64,000 bases of DNA from JAFCUW01 sp049897565 (GTDB lineage Bacteria; Pseudomonadota; Gammaproteobacteria; Burkholderiales; Burkholderiaceae_D): the NCBI RefSeq assembly GCF_049897565.1, contig NZ_JAFCWM010000006.1:62001-126000 (forward strand). Reading direction: 5' to 3'. The first letter of the stretch is position 1; each line of letters begins with the position of its first letter. The notes under the pieces are model-generated. The model searched no databases. It was not told the origin of the DNA and saw nothing but the letters and a program-made list of their open reading frames with translations. Both the position numbers and the translations under genes were made by a program. Below are positions 1-10,006 of this stretch, piece after piece.

Positions 1-521
1 TGCTCAAGAACGGCCGCCGCTACCAGGGCGTGCCTGGCCAGGCCGACTTCCAGTCGATGGAATTCGAGCGCTACAGCATGCGCGTGACGACCAAGGTGCC
101 GGTGCTCGGCGCGCATGTCCCATTCGGCAGCATGTCGAGCGCTGCGCTGCTGGTCGAACCGAACCGCTACATGCTGGCCGAACTGCTGTGGCGGATCGCT
201 TCACCGATCATGTGCGTGCTGCTGATGCTGCTGGCAATCCCGCTCGGCTTCGTCAATCCGCGCGCCGGCAGTTCGGTCAACCTGATTCTGGCGATGCTGA
301 TCTTTATTACCTACGCTAACCTGATCAAGGTGTCGGAGGCCAGCGTCGCCCAGGGCAAGGCAAGCTTCAGCGCCGCCTGGTGGCCGCTGCACCTGCTGGT
401 GGCGCTCAGCGTGCTGGCGCTGTTTGCCTGGCGCCTGAACGTCAACCACCGCTACCATCCGCTGGTGCTGCTGAACGCGATCAAGCATCGCCGCAACCCG
501 CGCGAGGCGATCGCCAAATGA
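1..521 (+). CDS. lptF: LptF, LPS export permease (5' end missing)
   Basis: C-terminal part of an LptF/LptG (YjgP/YjgQ) family permease, cut by the window edge; the reading frame is open from base 3. LptF and LptG form the inner-membrane part of the LptB2FG ABC transporter that extracts lipopolysaccharide and passes it to LptC. About 173 residues remain: the end of the periplasmic domain, then hydrophobic segments around LLWRIASPIMCVLLMLLAIPLGF, LILAMLIFITYANLI and WPLHLLVALSVLALFAW, which match the family's last three helices, and a basic cytoplasmic tail. The stop codon overlaps the lptG start (ATGA), as usual for this pair. The order lptF-lptG supports calling this one LptF. Confidence 0.92.
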   Translation, partial: LKNGRRYQGVPGQADFQSMEFERYSMRVTTKVPVLGAHVPFGSMSSAALLVEPNRYMLAELLWRIASPIMCVLLMLLAIPLGFVNPRAGSSVNLILAMLIFITYANLIKVSEASVAQGKASFSAAWWPLHLLVALSVLALFAWRLNVNHRYHPLVLLNAIKHRRNPREAIAK

Positions 522-1705
522 AGATCCTCCAACGTTATTTCGCGGTCAGTATCATGCAGGCGGTGTTCTTCGTGCTGGTGGCGCTGCTGGCGCTGACGGC
601 CTTCATGGACCTGACGGGCGAACTCGGTTCGGTCGGGCAGGGTGGCTACATGATCCAGCACGCCTTCCTGTACGTGCTGATGCTGCTGCCGGGTCACGTG
701 TACGAGGTGATGCCGATGGCGGCGCTGATCGGCACCATCTTCACGATGGCGCAGTTTGCCGCGAGCTCCGAATTTACCATCATGCGCGCCTCGAGCATGT
801 CCACGCGCAGGGCCGCCTGGATGCTGTTCAAGATCGGCATCGTGTTCGTGCTGATCACCTTCGTGTTCGGCGAGCTCATTACGCCGCGCACGGCGCCGCT
901 GGCCGAAAAGCTCAAGCTGTCGGCCAAGGGCGCGGCGGTATCGCAGGAGTTTCGCTCGGGGATGTGGACCAAGGATGTGGTGCGCAGCGACGGCATGAAG
1001 GGCACGCTGACCGGTTCGCGCTTTTTCAACGTGCGCCAGTTCCGCACCGACGGCCAGCTGATCGACGTGAAGCTGTACGAGTTCGACACCGGCTTTCGCA
1101 TGCGCTCGCTGATCACCGCGGCCACTGCGACGTTCGAGGGTAATAACACCTGGCGCCTGGCCGACGTCACCGAGACGCTGTTTTCGAACAGCCAGGCGCT
1201 GCCGCCGCCGGATGCGCACGGGGCAAAGGGCGCCAGCTACCAGAGCATGTTCAGCAGCCAGGAAACCAGCGCGGTATCGACCAGGAAGCTGCCGAGCATG
1301 AAGCTGGTCTCGGAGATCACGCCGAAGATCCTGTCGGTGTCGGCGGCCGACCCGGAGCGCATGTCGGCCAACGAGCTGGCGGTCTACACGCGCCACCTGG
1401 CCGAGAACAGGCAGGAGACCGACCGCTTCAAGATCGCTTTCTGGAAGAAGCTGATCGACCCGCTGGCCATTTTCGTGCTGATGGCGATGGCGCTGCCGTT
1501 CGCCTACCTGCAGTCGCGCAGCGGCGGCATCAGCCTGAAGATTTTCATCGGCATCATGATCGGAGTGAGCTTTATGTTGACCAACACGCTGTTCTCGCAC
1601 CTTGGCCTGCTCAGTACCTGGCCGCCTTTCGTCACCGCGGTGGCGCCAAGCCTGCTGTTCCTGATGCTGGCCCTGGGGGCGCTGTGGTGGGTGGAGCGAC
1701 ACTGA
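518..1705 (+). CDS. lptG: LptG, LPS export permease
   Basis: Second permease of the LPS exporter LptB2FG. The protein has 395 residues, normal for LptG. It has an N-terminal helix (about 10-35), a helix pair near 50-110 containing the polar EFTIMRASSMS loop that contacts the LptB ATPase in this family, a large periplasmic beta domain (about 130-290), and three C-terminal helices (about 305-390). The chosen ATG at 518 overlaps the lptF stop by four bases and matches the family N-terminus MKILQRY; the open frame runs further upstream, but that part lies inside lptF. The stop shares its last base with the start of the next gene, so the three genes are probably co-translated. Confidence 0.95.
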   Translation: MKILQRYFAVSIMQAVFFVLVALLALTAFMDLTGELGSVGQGGYMIQHAFLYVLMLLPGHVYEVMPMAALIGTIFTMAQFAASSEFTIMRASSMSTRRAAWMLFKIGIVFVLITFVFGELITPRTAPLAEKLKLSAKGAAVSQEFRSGMWTKDVVRSDGMKGTLTGSRFFNVRQFRTDGQLIDVKLYEFDTGFRMRSLITAATATFEGNNTWRLADVTETLFSNSQALPPPDAHGAKGASYQSMFSSQETSAVSTRKLPSMKLVSEITPKILSVSAADPERMSANELAVYTRHLAENRQETDRFKIAFWKKLIDPLAIFVLMAMALPFAYLQSRSGGISLKIFIGIMIGVSFMLTNTLFSHLGLLSTWPPFVTAVAPSLLFLMLALGALWWVERH

Positions 1706-2070
1706 TGGGGCGCGCACTCATCCTGTTTGCGCACGGCGCGCGCGCCGCGTCGTGGGCGGCGCCGTTCGAACGGTTGCGCGACCTGACCGCAGCGCGCTTG
1801 CCGGACGTGCCGGTGTCGCTGGCGTTCCTCGAATTGATGGAGCCGCGGCTGCCGGCCGAGGTGGCGCGGCTGGCGCATGCCGGGATCGACGAGATCACGG
1901 TGGTGCCGGTGTTCCTGGGACAGGGCGGACACCTGCTGCGCGACCTGCCGCTGCTGGTCGACCAGTTGCGGATCGATCATCCGGGCGTGACGATCAAGGT
2001 GGCGGGCGCGGTCGGGGAAGATCCGGCGGTGCTGGCGGCGATGACGGATTACTGCGTTGGGTCGCTCTAG
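1705..2070 (+). CDS. Small CbiX/SirB-type sirohydrochlorin chelatase-like protein
   Basis: A 121-residue protein of the short CbiX family. The N-terminus reads ILFAHGAR, with the metal-binding His of class II chelatases, and a second conserved stretch is VVPVFLGQGGHLLRDLP, also with a family His. Short CbiX proteins work as homodimers that insert Co or Fe into sirohydrochlorin. The start overlaps the lptG stop by one base, but the functional link is probably with the convergent SUMT gene 32 bases downstream: SUMT makes precorrin-2, and a chelatase is needed to finish siroheme for CysI. Metal specificity (Fe is inferred from context) cannot be read from the sequence. Confidence 0.8.
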   Translation: MGRALILFAHGARAASWAAPFERLRDLTAARLPDVPVSLAFLELMEPRLPAEVARLAHAGIDEITVVPVFLGQGGHLLRDLPLLVDQLRIDHPGVTIKVAGAVGEDPAVLAAMTDYCVGSL

Positions 2071-2102
2071 CTAGCGGCGCAGGCGATTCCTGTCGGACCG
2101 GC

Positions 2103-2855
2103 TCAGGCGGTCAGGCGTATTGCTTCTTCTTCGGTGTCGCACTGCTGGTGCTCGCGCATTTTCAGCGCGTCGCCCAGCATGACAAGCACGGGACCGTGCG
2201 CTTCGCCGAGGCCGCGCGCCAGGGTCGCCAAAGTCAGGCGCGATATGCGCTGATCGGCGCGGCTGCAGTTTTCAATCACCACAACCGGCGTGTCGGGGCG
2301 CCAGCCTTGGTCGAGCATGCGCTGCGCCGTGACGATCGCTTCGCGCCCGCCCATGTACTGCACCAGCGTGTCCGTGTCGGGCACGTTGACCTGATCGGCG
2401 TGTTCCGGCGCCGTGCTGGACGTGAAGAAGGCAACACTGCGCGACACCCCACGCTTGGTCAGCGGCTGCTTCGTCGCCGCCGCGGCGGCCAGCGCGGTGG
2501 TAATGCCGGGGACGACTTCGACGTCGACGCCGGCGCCTTCCAGCGCGCGCAGCTCTTCGTCGGCGCGGCCGAACAGCATCGGGTCGCCGCCCTTGAGCCG
2601 CACCACCAGCGCATATTTGTTCGCGCAGTCGAGCATCTGCTTGTTGATGAACGCCTGCGCTGTCGACAGCTTGCCGCAGCGTTTTCCGACCGCGATCTTC
2701 ACCGCTTGCGGGCACAACTCGAGCATCTCCGGTGTCACCAGCGCGTCGTGCAGCACCACGTCGGCTTGCGCCAACAGGCGCGCACCGCGCAGCGTGATGA
2801 GGTCCTGGGCGCCCGGGCCGGCGCCGATCAGGTAGACTTTTCCGAGTGCTTTCAT
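2103..2855 (-). CDS. cobA: Uroporphyrinogen-III C-methyltransferase (SUMT)
   Basis: A 250-residue stand-alone SUMT that transfers two methyl groups from SAM to uroporphyrinogen III, giving precorrin-2 for siroheme. Visible family motifs are GAGPGAQDLITLRGARLL (about 12-29, SAM loop), VVLHDALV, VRLKGGDPMLFGR (about 85-97) and VVPGITTALAAAA. It lacks the N-terminal dehydrogenase/ferrochelatase module of the fused CysG type, so oxidation and iron insertion must come from other proteins. It is the last gene of the cys operon, 10 bases after the cysN stop. The cysG name is often used for such genes; cobA fits the single-domain form better. Confidence 0.93.
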   Translation of the reverse strand: MKALGKVYLIGAGPGAQDLITLRGARLLAQADVVLHDALVTPEMLELCPQAVKIAVGKRCGKLSTAQAFINKQMLDCANKYALVVRLKGGDPMLFGRADEELRALEGAGVDVEVVPGITTALAAAAATKQPLTKRGVSRSVAFFTSSTAPEHADQVNVPDTDTLVQYMGGREAIVTAQRMLDQGWRPDTPVVVIENCSRADQRISRLTLATLARGLGEAHGPVLVMLGDALKMREHQQCDTEEEAIRLTA

Positions 2856-2865
2856 GCTGTGCTCC

Positions 2866-4194
2866 TTAAACGTCGAGACGGATCATGCCCGCTGCAACCG
2901 TCTGGTGCGTTACTTCGTCGATCAGGATGAAGGCGCCGGTCGCCCGGATGTCGTCGTAGGCGTCGGCCGCCAGCGGCTGCTGCACCGTCAGGCCGATACG
3001 GGCGATGTCGTTCAGTTTAAGCCCTTCGGCCGGATGGCGCTGCTGGGTGTTGATGTCCAGTAGCGTGTCGACCTTGGTCACCTTGGCCGCGCTCTGGCGG
3101 GTACCGTGCTTGATCCAGTACTTGCGGCGCACGTCGAGCGGCTCGTCCGACATCCAGCAGACATCGGCCACCACGTTCTTGAGCAAGGTGGCCGGCTGCG
3201 CGGCGCCGGCCAGCAGGTCGCCGCGCGAGATGTCGAGGTGTTCGTCGAGCAGCAGCGTGATCGACTGGCCGACCACGGCCGAAGCGTGCGAGCCTTCCAG
3301 GGTCAGGATGTCCTTGACCGTCGCCAATTTGCCCGATGGCTGCACCACCAGCTTGTCGCCGACGCTGACCATGCCCGCTTCGATGCGGCCCATGTAGCCG
3401 CGGAAGTCGTCCGCTTCATGGCCGTTGTGGCGTGCCACCAGCTGGACCGGGAAGCGGAACGGCGCGTGGTGCGATTCGTCGTACACCGACAGCGATTCGA
3501 GCAGCTCGATCAGGGTCGGGCCTTTGTACCAGGCCATCTTCTCGCTCGGCGCCACCACGTTGTCGCCGGACAGCGCGGACAGCGGGATCGGCGTGATGTC
3601 CTTCAGGCCCAGCGTGGCGGCGAACTCGCGGTAGGCCTTGACGATGCGGTCGTAGACTTGCTGGTCGTAGTCGACCAGGTCCATCTTGTTGACGGCGACG
3701 ACGATGTGCTCGATCTTGAGCAGGTGCGCGATGGTCGAGTGGCGCTTGGTCTGGATCAGCAGCTCAACGTCACCCTCGCCGCCGTCCTCGCGCAGCTTGA
3801 CCTTGGAGACGTCGACCAGGATGATCACCGCGTCGGCGGTCGAGGCGCCGGTCACCATGTTGCGGGTGTACTGTTCGTGGCCAGGCGTGTCGGCAATGAT
3901 GAACTTGCGCTTGGGCGTGGCGAAGTAGCGGTAGGCGACGTCGATGGTGATGCCCTGTTCGCGCTCGGCTTCGAGGCCGTCGGTCAGCAGCGACAGGTCG
4001 ACGGCGTCGCCGACGGTGCGCTTGTGCTTCGAGCGCGACATCGCGTCGAGCTGGTCGGCGAAGATGCCTTTGCTGTCGAACAGCAGGCGGCCGATCAGAG
4101 TGCTCTTGCCGTCGTCTACCGAGCCGGCGGTAATGAAGCGAAGAAGGCCGCGTTCAGTGAGTTTTTCAGAGGGGTTGTCAATGCGGGCGTTCAT
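2866..4194 (-). CDS. cysN: Sulfate adenylyltransferase GTPase subunit CysN
   Basis: Regulatory GTPase of ATP sulfurylase; with CysD it makes adenosine 5'-phosphosulfate (APS) from sulfate and ATP, driven by GTP hydrolysis. It has 442 residues. The G1 motif is at 24-32 (GSVDDGKST), followed by DTPGHEQYTRN (G3) and NKMD (G4), then EF-Tu-like domains II and III. There is no C-terminal CysC (APS kinase) domain, which agrees with the APS-type reductase in the same operon. The start at 4194 shares one base with the cysD stop (TGATG arrangement). The open frame extends upstream as a shadow inside cysD; the chosen ATG gives the family N-terminus. Confidence 0.96.
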   Translation of the reverse strand: MNARIDNPSEKLTERGLLRFITAGSVDDGKSTLIGRLLFDSKGIFADQLDAMSRSKHKRTVGDAVDLSLLTDGLEAEREQGITIDVAYRYFATPKRKFIIADTPGHEQYTRNMVTGASTADAVIILVDVSKVKLREDGGEGDVELLIQTKRHSTIAHLLKIEHIVVAVNKMDLVDYDQQVYDRIVKAYREFAATLGLKDITPIPLSALSGDNVVAPSEKMAWYKGPTLIELLESLSVYDESHHAPFRFPVQLVARHNGHEADDFRGYMGRIEAGMVSVGDKLVVQPSGKLATVKDILTLEGSHASAVVGQSITLLLDEHLDISRGDLLAGAAQPATLLKNVVADVCWMSDEPLDVRRKYWIKHGTRQSAAKVTKVDTLLDINTQQRHPAEGLKLNDIARIGLTVQQPLAADAYDDIRATGAFILIDEVTHQTVAAGMIRLDV

Positions 4195-5135
4195 CAGAAG
4201 TATCCTGCTTTCTTGCGTTTTTCCATCGATGCTTCGGAAGTCTGGTCGTCCATCCGGGTGGCGCCGCGTTCGGTGATCTGCGTGATCGCCGTTTCGGCGA
4301 TGATCGCTTCGACGGTCGACGCGGTCGACGACACCGGGCAGGTGCACGAGATGTCGCCGACGGTGCGAAAGCGCACAACCTGCGTCTCGACGGTTTCGCC
4401 GTCGCGCGCCGGCGTCAGGTCGGTCAGCGGCACCAGCAGGCCGTTGCGCGGAATGACCTGGCGCTCGTGGGCGAAGTAGATCGGCGGCAGTTCGAGCTTT
4501 TCGCGCTGGATGTAGAGCCAGACATCGAGCTCGGTCCAGTTCGAAATCGGGAACACGCGCATGTTCTCGCCTGGGTGAACGCGCGTGTTGTACAGGTCCC
4601 AAAGTTCCGGGCGCTGTGCCTTCGGATCCCACTGGCCGAATTCGTCGCGGAAGGAGAAGATGCGCTCCTTGGCGCGCGCCTTTTCTTCGTCGCGACGGGC
4701 GCCGCCGATGCAGGCGTCGAACTTGTATTCGGCGATTGTCTCGAGCAAGGTTACCGCCTGCGCCGCGTTGCGCGAGTCGGTGGCCGGATTACGCAGCCGT
4801 ACGGTGCCGCGCTTGATCGAGTCTTCGACCGAGCCGACGATGAGGCGCTCGCCAAGTTCGGCGGCGCGCTTGTCGCGGAAGGCGATCACTTCGTCGAAGT
4901 TGTGGCCGGTGTCGATGTGCACCAGCGGGAAAGGGAATTTACCCGGGCGGAAGGCCTTTTCGGCCAGGCGCAGCAGCACTACCGAGTCTTTCCCGCCCGA
5001 GAACAGCAGGGCAGGGTTGGCGCATTCGGCCGCCACTTCGCGCATGATATGGATCGCTTCGGATTCGAGCGTGTCGAGGTGGCGCGCGTTCATCACGTCG
5101 GAGAGCGATGGCAGGGAGTCGGTGAGTGTGTTCAT
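4194..5135 (-). CDS. cysD: Sulfate adenylyltransferase subunit 2 CysD
   Basis: Catalytic subunit of ATP sulfurylase, 313 residues, an N-type ATP pyrophosphatase. The PP-loop SGGKDS is at 46-51, followed by HIDTGHNFDEVI and GGARRDEEKARAKER, both conserved in CysD. The C-terminus ends in RKKAGYF, typical of the family. It works as a CysDN heterodimer in the cytoplasm. It sits between cysH (23 bases upstream) and cysN (one-base overlap), consistent with one transcript. Confidence 0.97.
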   Translation of the reverse strand: MNTLTDSLPSLSDVMNARHLDTLESEAIHIMREVAAECANPALLFSGGKDSVVLLRLAEKAFRPGKFPFPLVHIDTGHNFDEVIAFRDKRAAELGERLIVGSVEDSIKRGTVRLRNPATDSRNAAQAVTLLETIAEYKFDACIGGARRDEEKARAKERIFSFRDEFGQWDPKAQRPELWDLYNTRVHPGENMRVFPISNWTELDVWLYIQREKLELPPIYFAHERQVIPRNGLLVPLTDLTPARDGETVETQVVRFRTVGDISCTCPVSSTASTVEAIIAETAITQITERGATRMDDQTSEASMEKRKKAGYF

Positions 5136-5158
5136 TGGCGATGCCTTGTGGTGGTGGC

Positions 5159-5899
5159 TTATGCTGCCACGGATTTAATGCGAATCAGTTTGCCGTCGAC
5201 CATGTGCAGGCCGCATTCCTTGGAATCTGGGTTTTCCCACCACCAGCGGCCGGCGCGCACGTCTTCGCCCGGCTGCACGGCGCGGGTGCACGGCGCGCAG
5301 CCGATCGACGGGAAGCCCTGGTCGTGCAGCGCGTTGTACGGCACCTGGTTGTCGCGCAGGTACTGCCAGACGTCGTCCTCCGACCAGTCGGCCAGCGGAT
5401 TGAACTTGGTCATGCCGTGCGCGGCGTCGATTTCCTCGACCGCCAGTTCGGCGCGCGTCGTCGACTGGGCGCGGCGCTGGCCGGTGACCCAGGCGCGGTT
5501 GCCGGCGAGGGCGCGGCCAAGCGGCTCGACCTTGCGAATGCCGCAGCACGATCGGCGCATCTCGATGCTGTCGTAGAAAGCGTTGATGCCATTGCCGGCG
5601 ACGTACTGGTCGACCGCCTGCTGGTTCGGGTGGTACAGCGTGATGTCGTAATCGTAGCGCGCCTTGACGGCGTCGACCACGGCCAGCGTTTCCGGATGCA
5701 GGCGCCCGGTGTCGAGCGAAAAAATCCCGATCGGCAGGCCGGCTTTGAGAATCAAGTCGGTCAGTACCATGTCTTCGGCGGCCAGGCTGGACGCGAACAC
5801 GGCGGGCGAGAAGTCGCGCGCGATGCGCTCGAGCGTGGCCTGGGTGTCGGCGACGAGCGACGGCAGGCGGTTTGGCAGGCCATTCGTGAGGTCATTCAT
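5159..5899 (-). CDS. cysH: APS reductase, assimilatory (CysH)
   Basis: Reduces adenylylsulfate to sulfite and AMP with thioredoxin. The 246-residue protein carries both cysteine pairs that mark the iron-sulfur APS reductases: C118-C119 (RRSCCGIRK) and C201-x2-C204 (IGCAPC), which bind a [4Fe-4S] cluster; the catalytic Cys is in the C-terminal ECGLH motif (228-232). PAPS reductases of the enterobacterial type lack the two pairs. This and the absence of an APS kinase gene point to the direct APS route. It lies 9 bases after the DUF934 gene and 23 bases before cysD. Confidence 0.95.
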   Translation of the reverse strand: MNDLTNGLPNRLPSLVADTQATLERIARDFSPAVFASSLAAEDMVLTDLILKAGLPIGIFSLDTGRLHPETLAVVDAVKARYDYDITLYHPNQQAVDQYVAGNGINAFYDSIEMRRSCCGIRKVEPLGRALAGNRAWVTGQRRAQSTTRAELAVEEIDAAHGMTKFNPLADWSEDDVWQYLRDNQVPYNALHDQGFPSIGCAPCTRAVQPGEDVRAGRWWWENPDSKECGLHMVDGKLIRIKSVAA

Positions 5900-5908
5900 G
5901 CGCCGCCC

Positions 5909-6464
5909 CTAGATGCCGTAGCCGACGTCGGTGTTCTCGACGCGCACGTCGCGCTCGTGCCGGCGGTACAGCGGCAGGTCCTGGTCGACCGACGCCTGGT
6001 AGGTTTCGCTGAACACGGTCAGGCCCTTGAGCGCGTCATGGATGTCGCGATCCGGGCGCGTTGCGTAGGCGTCGAAACCGACGCGGTGCATCGAGAACAG
6101 CTGGTCGCGCAGGACGTCGCCGATCGCGCGCAACTCGCCCGCGTAACGCAGGCGCTTGCGCACGTTGTAGGCGATCGAGTAGCCGCGGCCATCGGTAAAT
6201 TTCGGGAAGTCGATGGCGACGACGGCGAAGCGATCGAGTTCGCCCTTGATGGCATCGGCGCTTTCGTCCGGCGAAATCCACACGCCGACAGAGCCGGCAG
6301 GGCGCGCGCCGAGCGCATCGCGCTGCGCCAGCCACACGGCCAGCGGCACGATGATTTTCCCTTCAGGGACGACGGCGCCTTCCGGCGCGTCGGTGTCGTC
6401 CAGGCGCAGCACGCTCCAGTCGTCGGCGACGACTTCACGGCCCTTGATGATCTGGCTGTGGGAT

Positions 6465-6472
<8 letters not shown>
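5909..6472 (-). CDS. DUF934 protein of the sulfite reductase operon
   Basis: A 187-residue DUF934 protein, a family found next to cysI/cysH in beta- and alphaproteobacteria; its biochemical role is not established. Conserved-looking stretches are VPLAVWLAQRDAL, GVWISPDESA, FPKFTDGRGYSIAYNVRKRL and ELRAIGDVLRDQLFSMHRVGFDAY. No cysteines, signal peptide or membrane segment are visible, so it is unlikely to be an iron-sulfur electron carrier. The start chosen (MLESHSQ) overlaps the 3' end of cysI by 8 bases, suggesting translational coupling and a role tied to CysI; longer starts would run deeper into cysI. A partner or assembly role in sulfite reduction is inference from position only. Confidence 0.87.
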
Positions 6473-8153
<1,681 letters not shown>

Positions 8154-8330
8154 ATGATCGGTTCCTAAAAGGCGCTTGGAGCCCCAAACTAGTCCCTATG
8201 GTATTAAACTCTGCCTTTATTCCAAACTACTGAGTATTTATTTGCTTATATTCGTATCCGGCATAAGCATTCTTATAAAATGCGCTTGTCGCATGCAGTT
8301 GCCTGCGACAAATTCTCCGAAGACCACCCA
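8154..8330. promoter_or_regulatory. Divergent cysI / cysB control region
   Basis: A 177-base, AT-rich region between the divergently transcribed cys operon and its probable regulator, in otherwise GC-rich DNA. It contains AT-rich stretches near 8199-8250 (ATTAAACT, TTTATTCC, AGTATTTATTTGC) and a possible rightward -10 element TATAAA at 8274-8279. CysB-type activators bind long AT-rich sites near promoters of this kind. I cannot place a convincing -35 box or an exact operator. Confidence 0.45.
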
Positions 8331-9272
8331 ATGAACCTCCACCAACTGCGCTTCGTGCGCGAAGCGGTACGCCAGAATTACAACCTGACCGACGCGGCCA
8401 AGGCCTTGTTTACGTCGCAGCCGGGGGTATCGAAAGCCATTATTGAGCTGGAGGAAGAACTCGGTGTTGATATATTTACAAGGCACGGCAAGCGGATCCG
8501 CGGGCTGACCGAGCCGGGCCGACTGGTATTGCAGTCGGTCGAGCTGATCATGCAGGAGATCGAAAGCTTAAAGCGCATCGGCAAGGAATACGCGGCGCAG
8601 GACAGCGGCAGCTTCACCATTGCCACCACGCACACCCAGGCGCGCTACATCTTGCCGAAGGTGGTGCAGGCGTTCATGCTGCGCTATCCGAAGGTGCGCT
8701 TGTCTTTACTGCAAGGAAATCCGCGCCAGATCGCCGAAATGGTCAAGGGCGACCAGGCCGACCTGGCGATCGCCACCGAATCGATCGCCGGCATCGACGG
8801 CCTGATCACGTTGCCGTGCTACCAATGGGAGCACGTGGTGGTGGTGCCGCCCGACCATCCGCTGCTGCGCTCGAAAGCGGTGTCGCTCGAAGAAATCGCC
8901 ACTTATCCGCTGATTACGTACGACACCGCGTTCGCCGGGCGCAACAAGATCGACCATGCGTTCGGCCTGCGCGCGCTGAAGCCGGACGTGCTGCTCGAGG
9001 CAATCGACGCCGACGTCATCAAGACTTATGTCGAACTTGGCATGGGCATTGGTATCATAGCGGGGATGGCGTTCGATCCCGAGCGCGACAAGAACCTGCG
9101 CGCGATTCCGGTCGGCCACCTGTTCGGCATGAACGTGTCGCGCGTGGCGGTCAAGCAGGGCGCCTACCTGCGCAGTTATATCTATACCTTCATCGAGCTG
9201 CTGGCGCCGACCTTGAACCGCAAAATGGTCGAGTCGGCGATGAGCGGCGCGAAAGAAACCTACGAGCTGTAA
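8331..9272 (+). CDS. cysB: CysB-family LysR transcriptional regulator
   Basis: LysR-type activator of sulfur assimilation, 313 residues. The winged HTH lies at about 1-60 (MNLHQLRFVREAVRQNYNL, then SQPGVSKAIIELEEELG), followed by an effector domain with the CysB-like stretches TTHTQARYILP and QGNPRQIAEMVK. The TTHTQARY segment is typical of CysB/Cbl proteins, where Thr residues contact sulfate, thiosulfate or N-acetylserine. The start at 8331 gives the standard LysR N-terminus; an upstream in-frame extension would add unrelated residues. It is divergent from the cys operon. Cbl or SsuR-like alternatives cannot be excluded by sequence alone. Confidence 0.9.
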   Translation: MNLHQLRFVREAVRQNYNLTDAAKALFTSQPGVSKAIIELEEELGVDIFTRHGKRIRGLTEPGRLVLQSVELIMQEIESLKRIGKEYAAQDSGSFTIATTHTQARYILPKVVQAFMLRYPKVRLSLLQGNPRQIAEMVKGDQADLAIATESIAGIDGLITLPCYQWEHVVVVPPDHPLLRSKAVSLEEIATYPLITYDTAFAGRNKIDHAFGLRALKPDVLLEAIDADVIKTYVELGMGIGIIAGMAFDPERDKNLRAIPVGHLFGMNVSRVAVKQGAYLRSYIYTFIELLAPTLNRKMVESAMSGAKETYEL

Positions 9273-9291
9273 AGCATTAAATAGAAAAGCC

Positions 9292-9939
9292 ATGATTACT
9301 GAACAATCCGCACAGTTTTACGCCAACAGCGCTTCCAGCCATGACCTGGTGTACGACAAGCCCGAGCGCCAGGCCGACCTGGCCGCCATGCGCACCGACG
9401 TTGCCGAGGCGTTGCGCGGCCACGTGGTGCTGGAACTTGCCTGCGGCACCGGCTACTGGACCAGCATCATTGCCGGCAGTGCCGACTCGGTGGTAGCGAC
9501 CGACATCAACCCGGAAATGATCGCGCTGGCGAACCTGCGCGCGCTGCCGGCCGACAAGGTGCAGTTTCGCGTCGCCGACGCCTGGAACCTGCCGGACGAC
9601 ATCGGCAGCTATACCGCCGTCTTCATCGGCTTCTGGTGGTCGCACGTCAAGCGAGAGCAGCAGGAAAAGTTTCTCGCGCACGTGCGCAGCAAGGTCGGCG
9701 ATGTGGTGCTGGTGCTGCTCGATGATGTGTATGTGGAAGGCAGCAGCGAGACGGTCGCCCGCACCGACCTGGAAGGCAACACCTACCATATCCGCGTGGC
9801 GCCGGATGGCGAGCGTTATGAAATGCCGAAGACGTATCCGTCCGACAGCGCGCTGCGCAAGAAGCTGGCGTCGTCGGTGCGCGAGATCCGCATCACGCGG
9901 CGCGAGTATTACTGGTTGCTGACCTGCCGCCTGAAGTAA
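9292..9939 (+). CDS. Class I SAM-dependent methyltransferase
   Basis: A 215-residue cytoplasmic methyltransferase with a Rossmann fold. Motif I is VLELACGTGYW (46-56), followed by an acidic residue in VVATDIN (motif II) and VADAWNLP (motif III). The substrate is not evident. The N-terminus is short and polar, which resembles small-molecule methyltransferases. It starts 19 bases after cysB in the same direction and may be co-transcribed, but a role in sulfur metabolism is not supported by anything else seen. Confidence 0.82.
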   Translation: MITEQSAQFYANSASSHDLVYDKPERQADLAAMRTDVAEALRGHVVLELACGTGYWTSIIAGSADSVVATDINPEMIALANLRALPADKVQFRVADAWNLPDDIGSYTAVFIGFWWSHVKREQQEKFLAHVRSKVGDVVLVLLDDVYVEGSSETVARTDLEGNTYHIRVAPDGERYEMPKTYPSDSALRKKLASSVREIRITRREYYWLLTCRLK

Positions 9940-9966
9940 AGGACGAAAGTTAAGCGGACGGAAATG

Positions 9967-9997
9967 AAAAAAGGCTGGCCAGTGGCCAGCCTTTTTT
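9967..9997. terminator. Bidirectional intrinsic terminator
   Basis: A perfect hairpin: AAGGCTGGCC at 9971-9980, a three-base loop, and GGCCAGCCTT at 9984-9993, with an A run on the left and a T run on the right. It lies between the convergent methyltransferase and porin genes and can stop transcription from both sides. Confidence 0.92.
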
Positions 9998-10006
9998 CTT
10001 GCTTGC

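Noticed and set aside
3106..4479. Long open frame on the plus strand opposite cysN/cysD
   Set aside because: It is a high-GC shadow of two clear genes; composition rich in Arg/Val/Asp without any domain.
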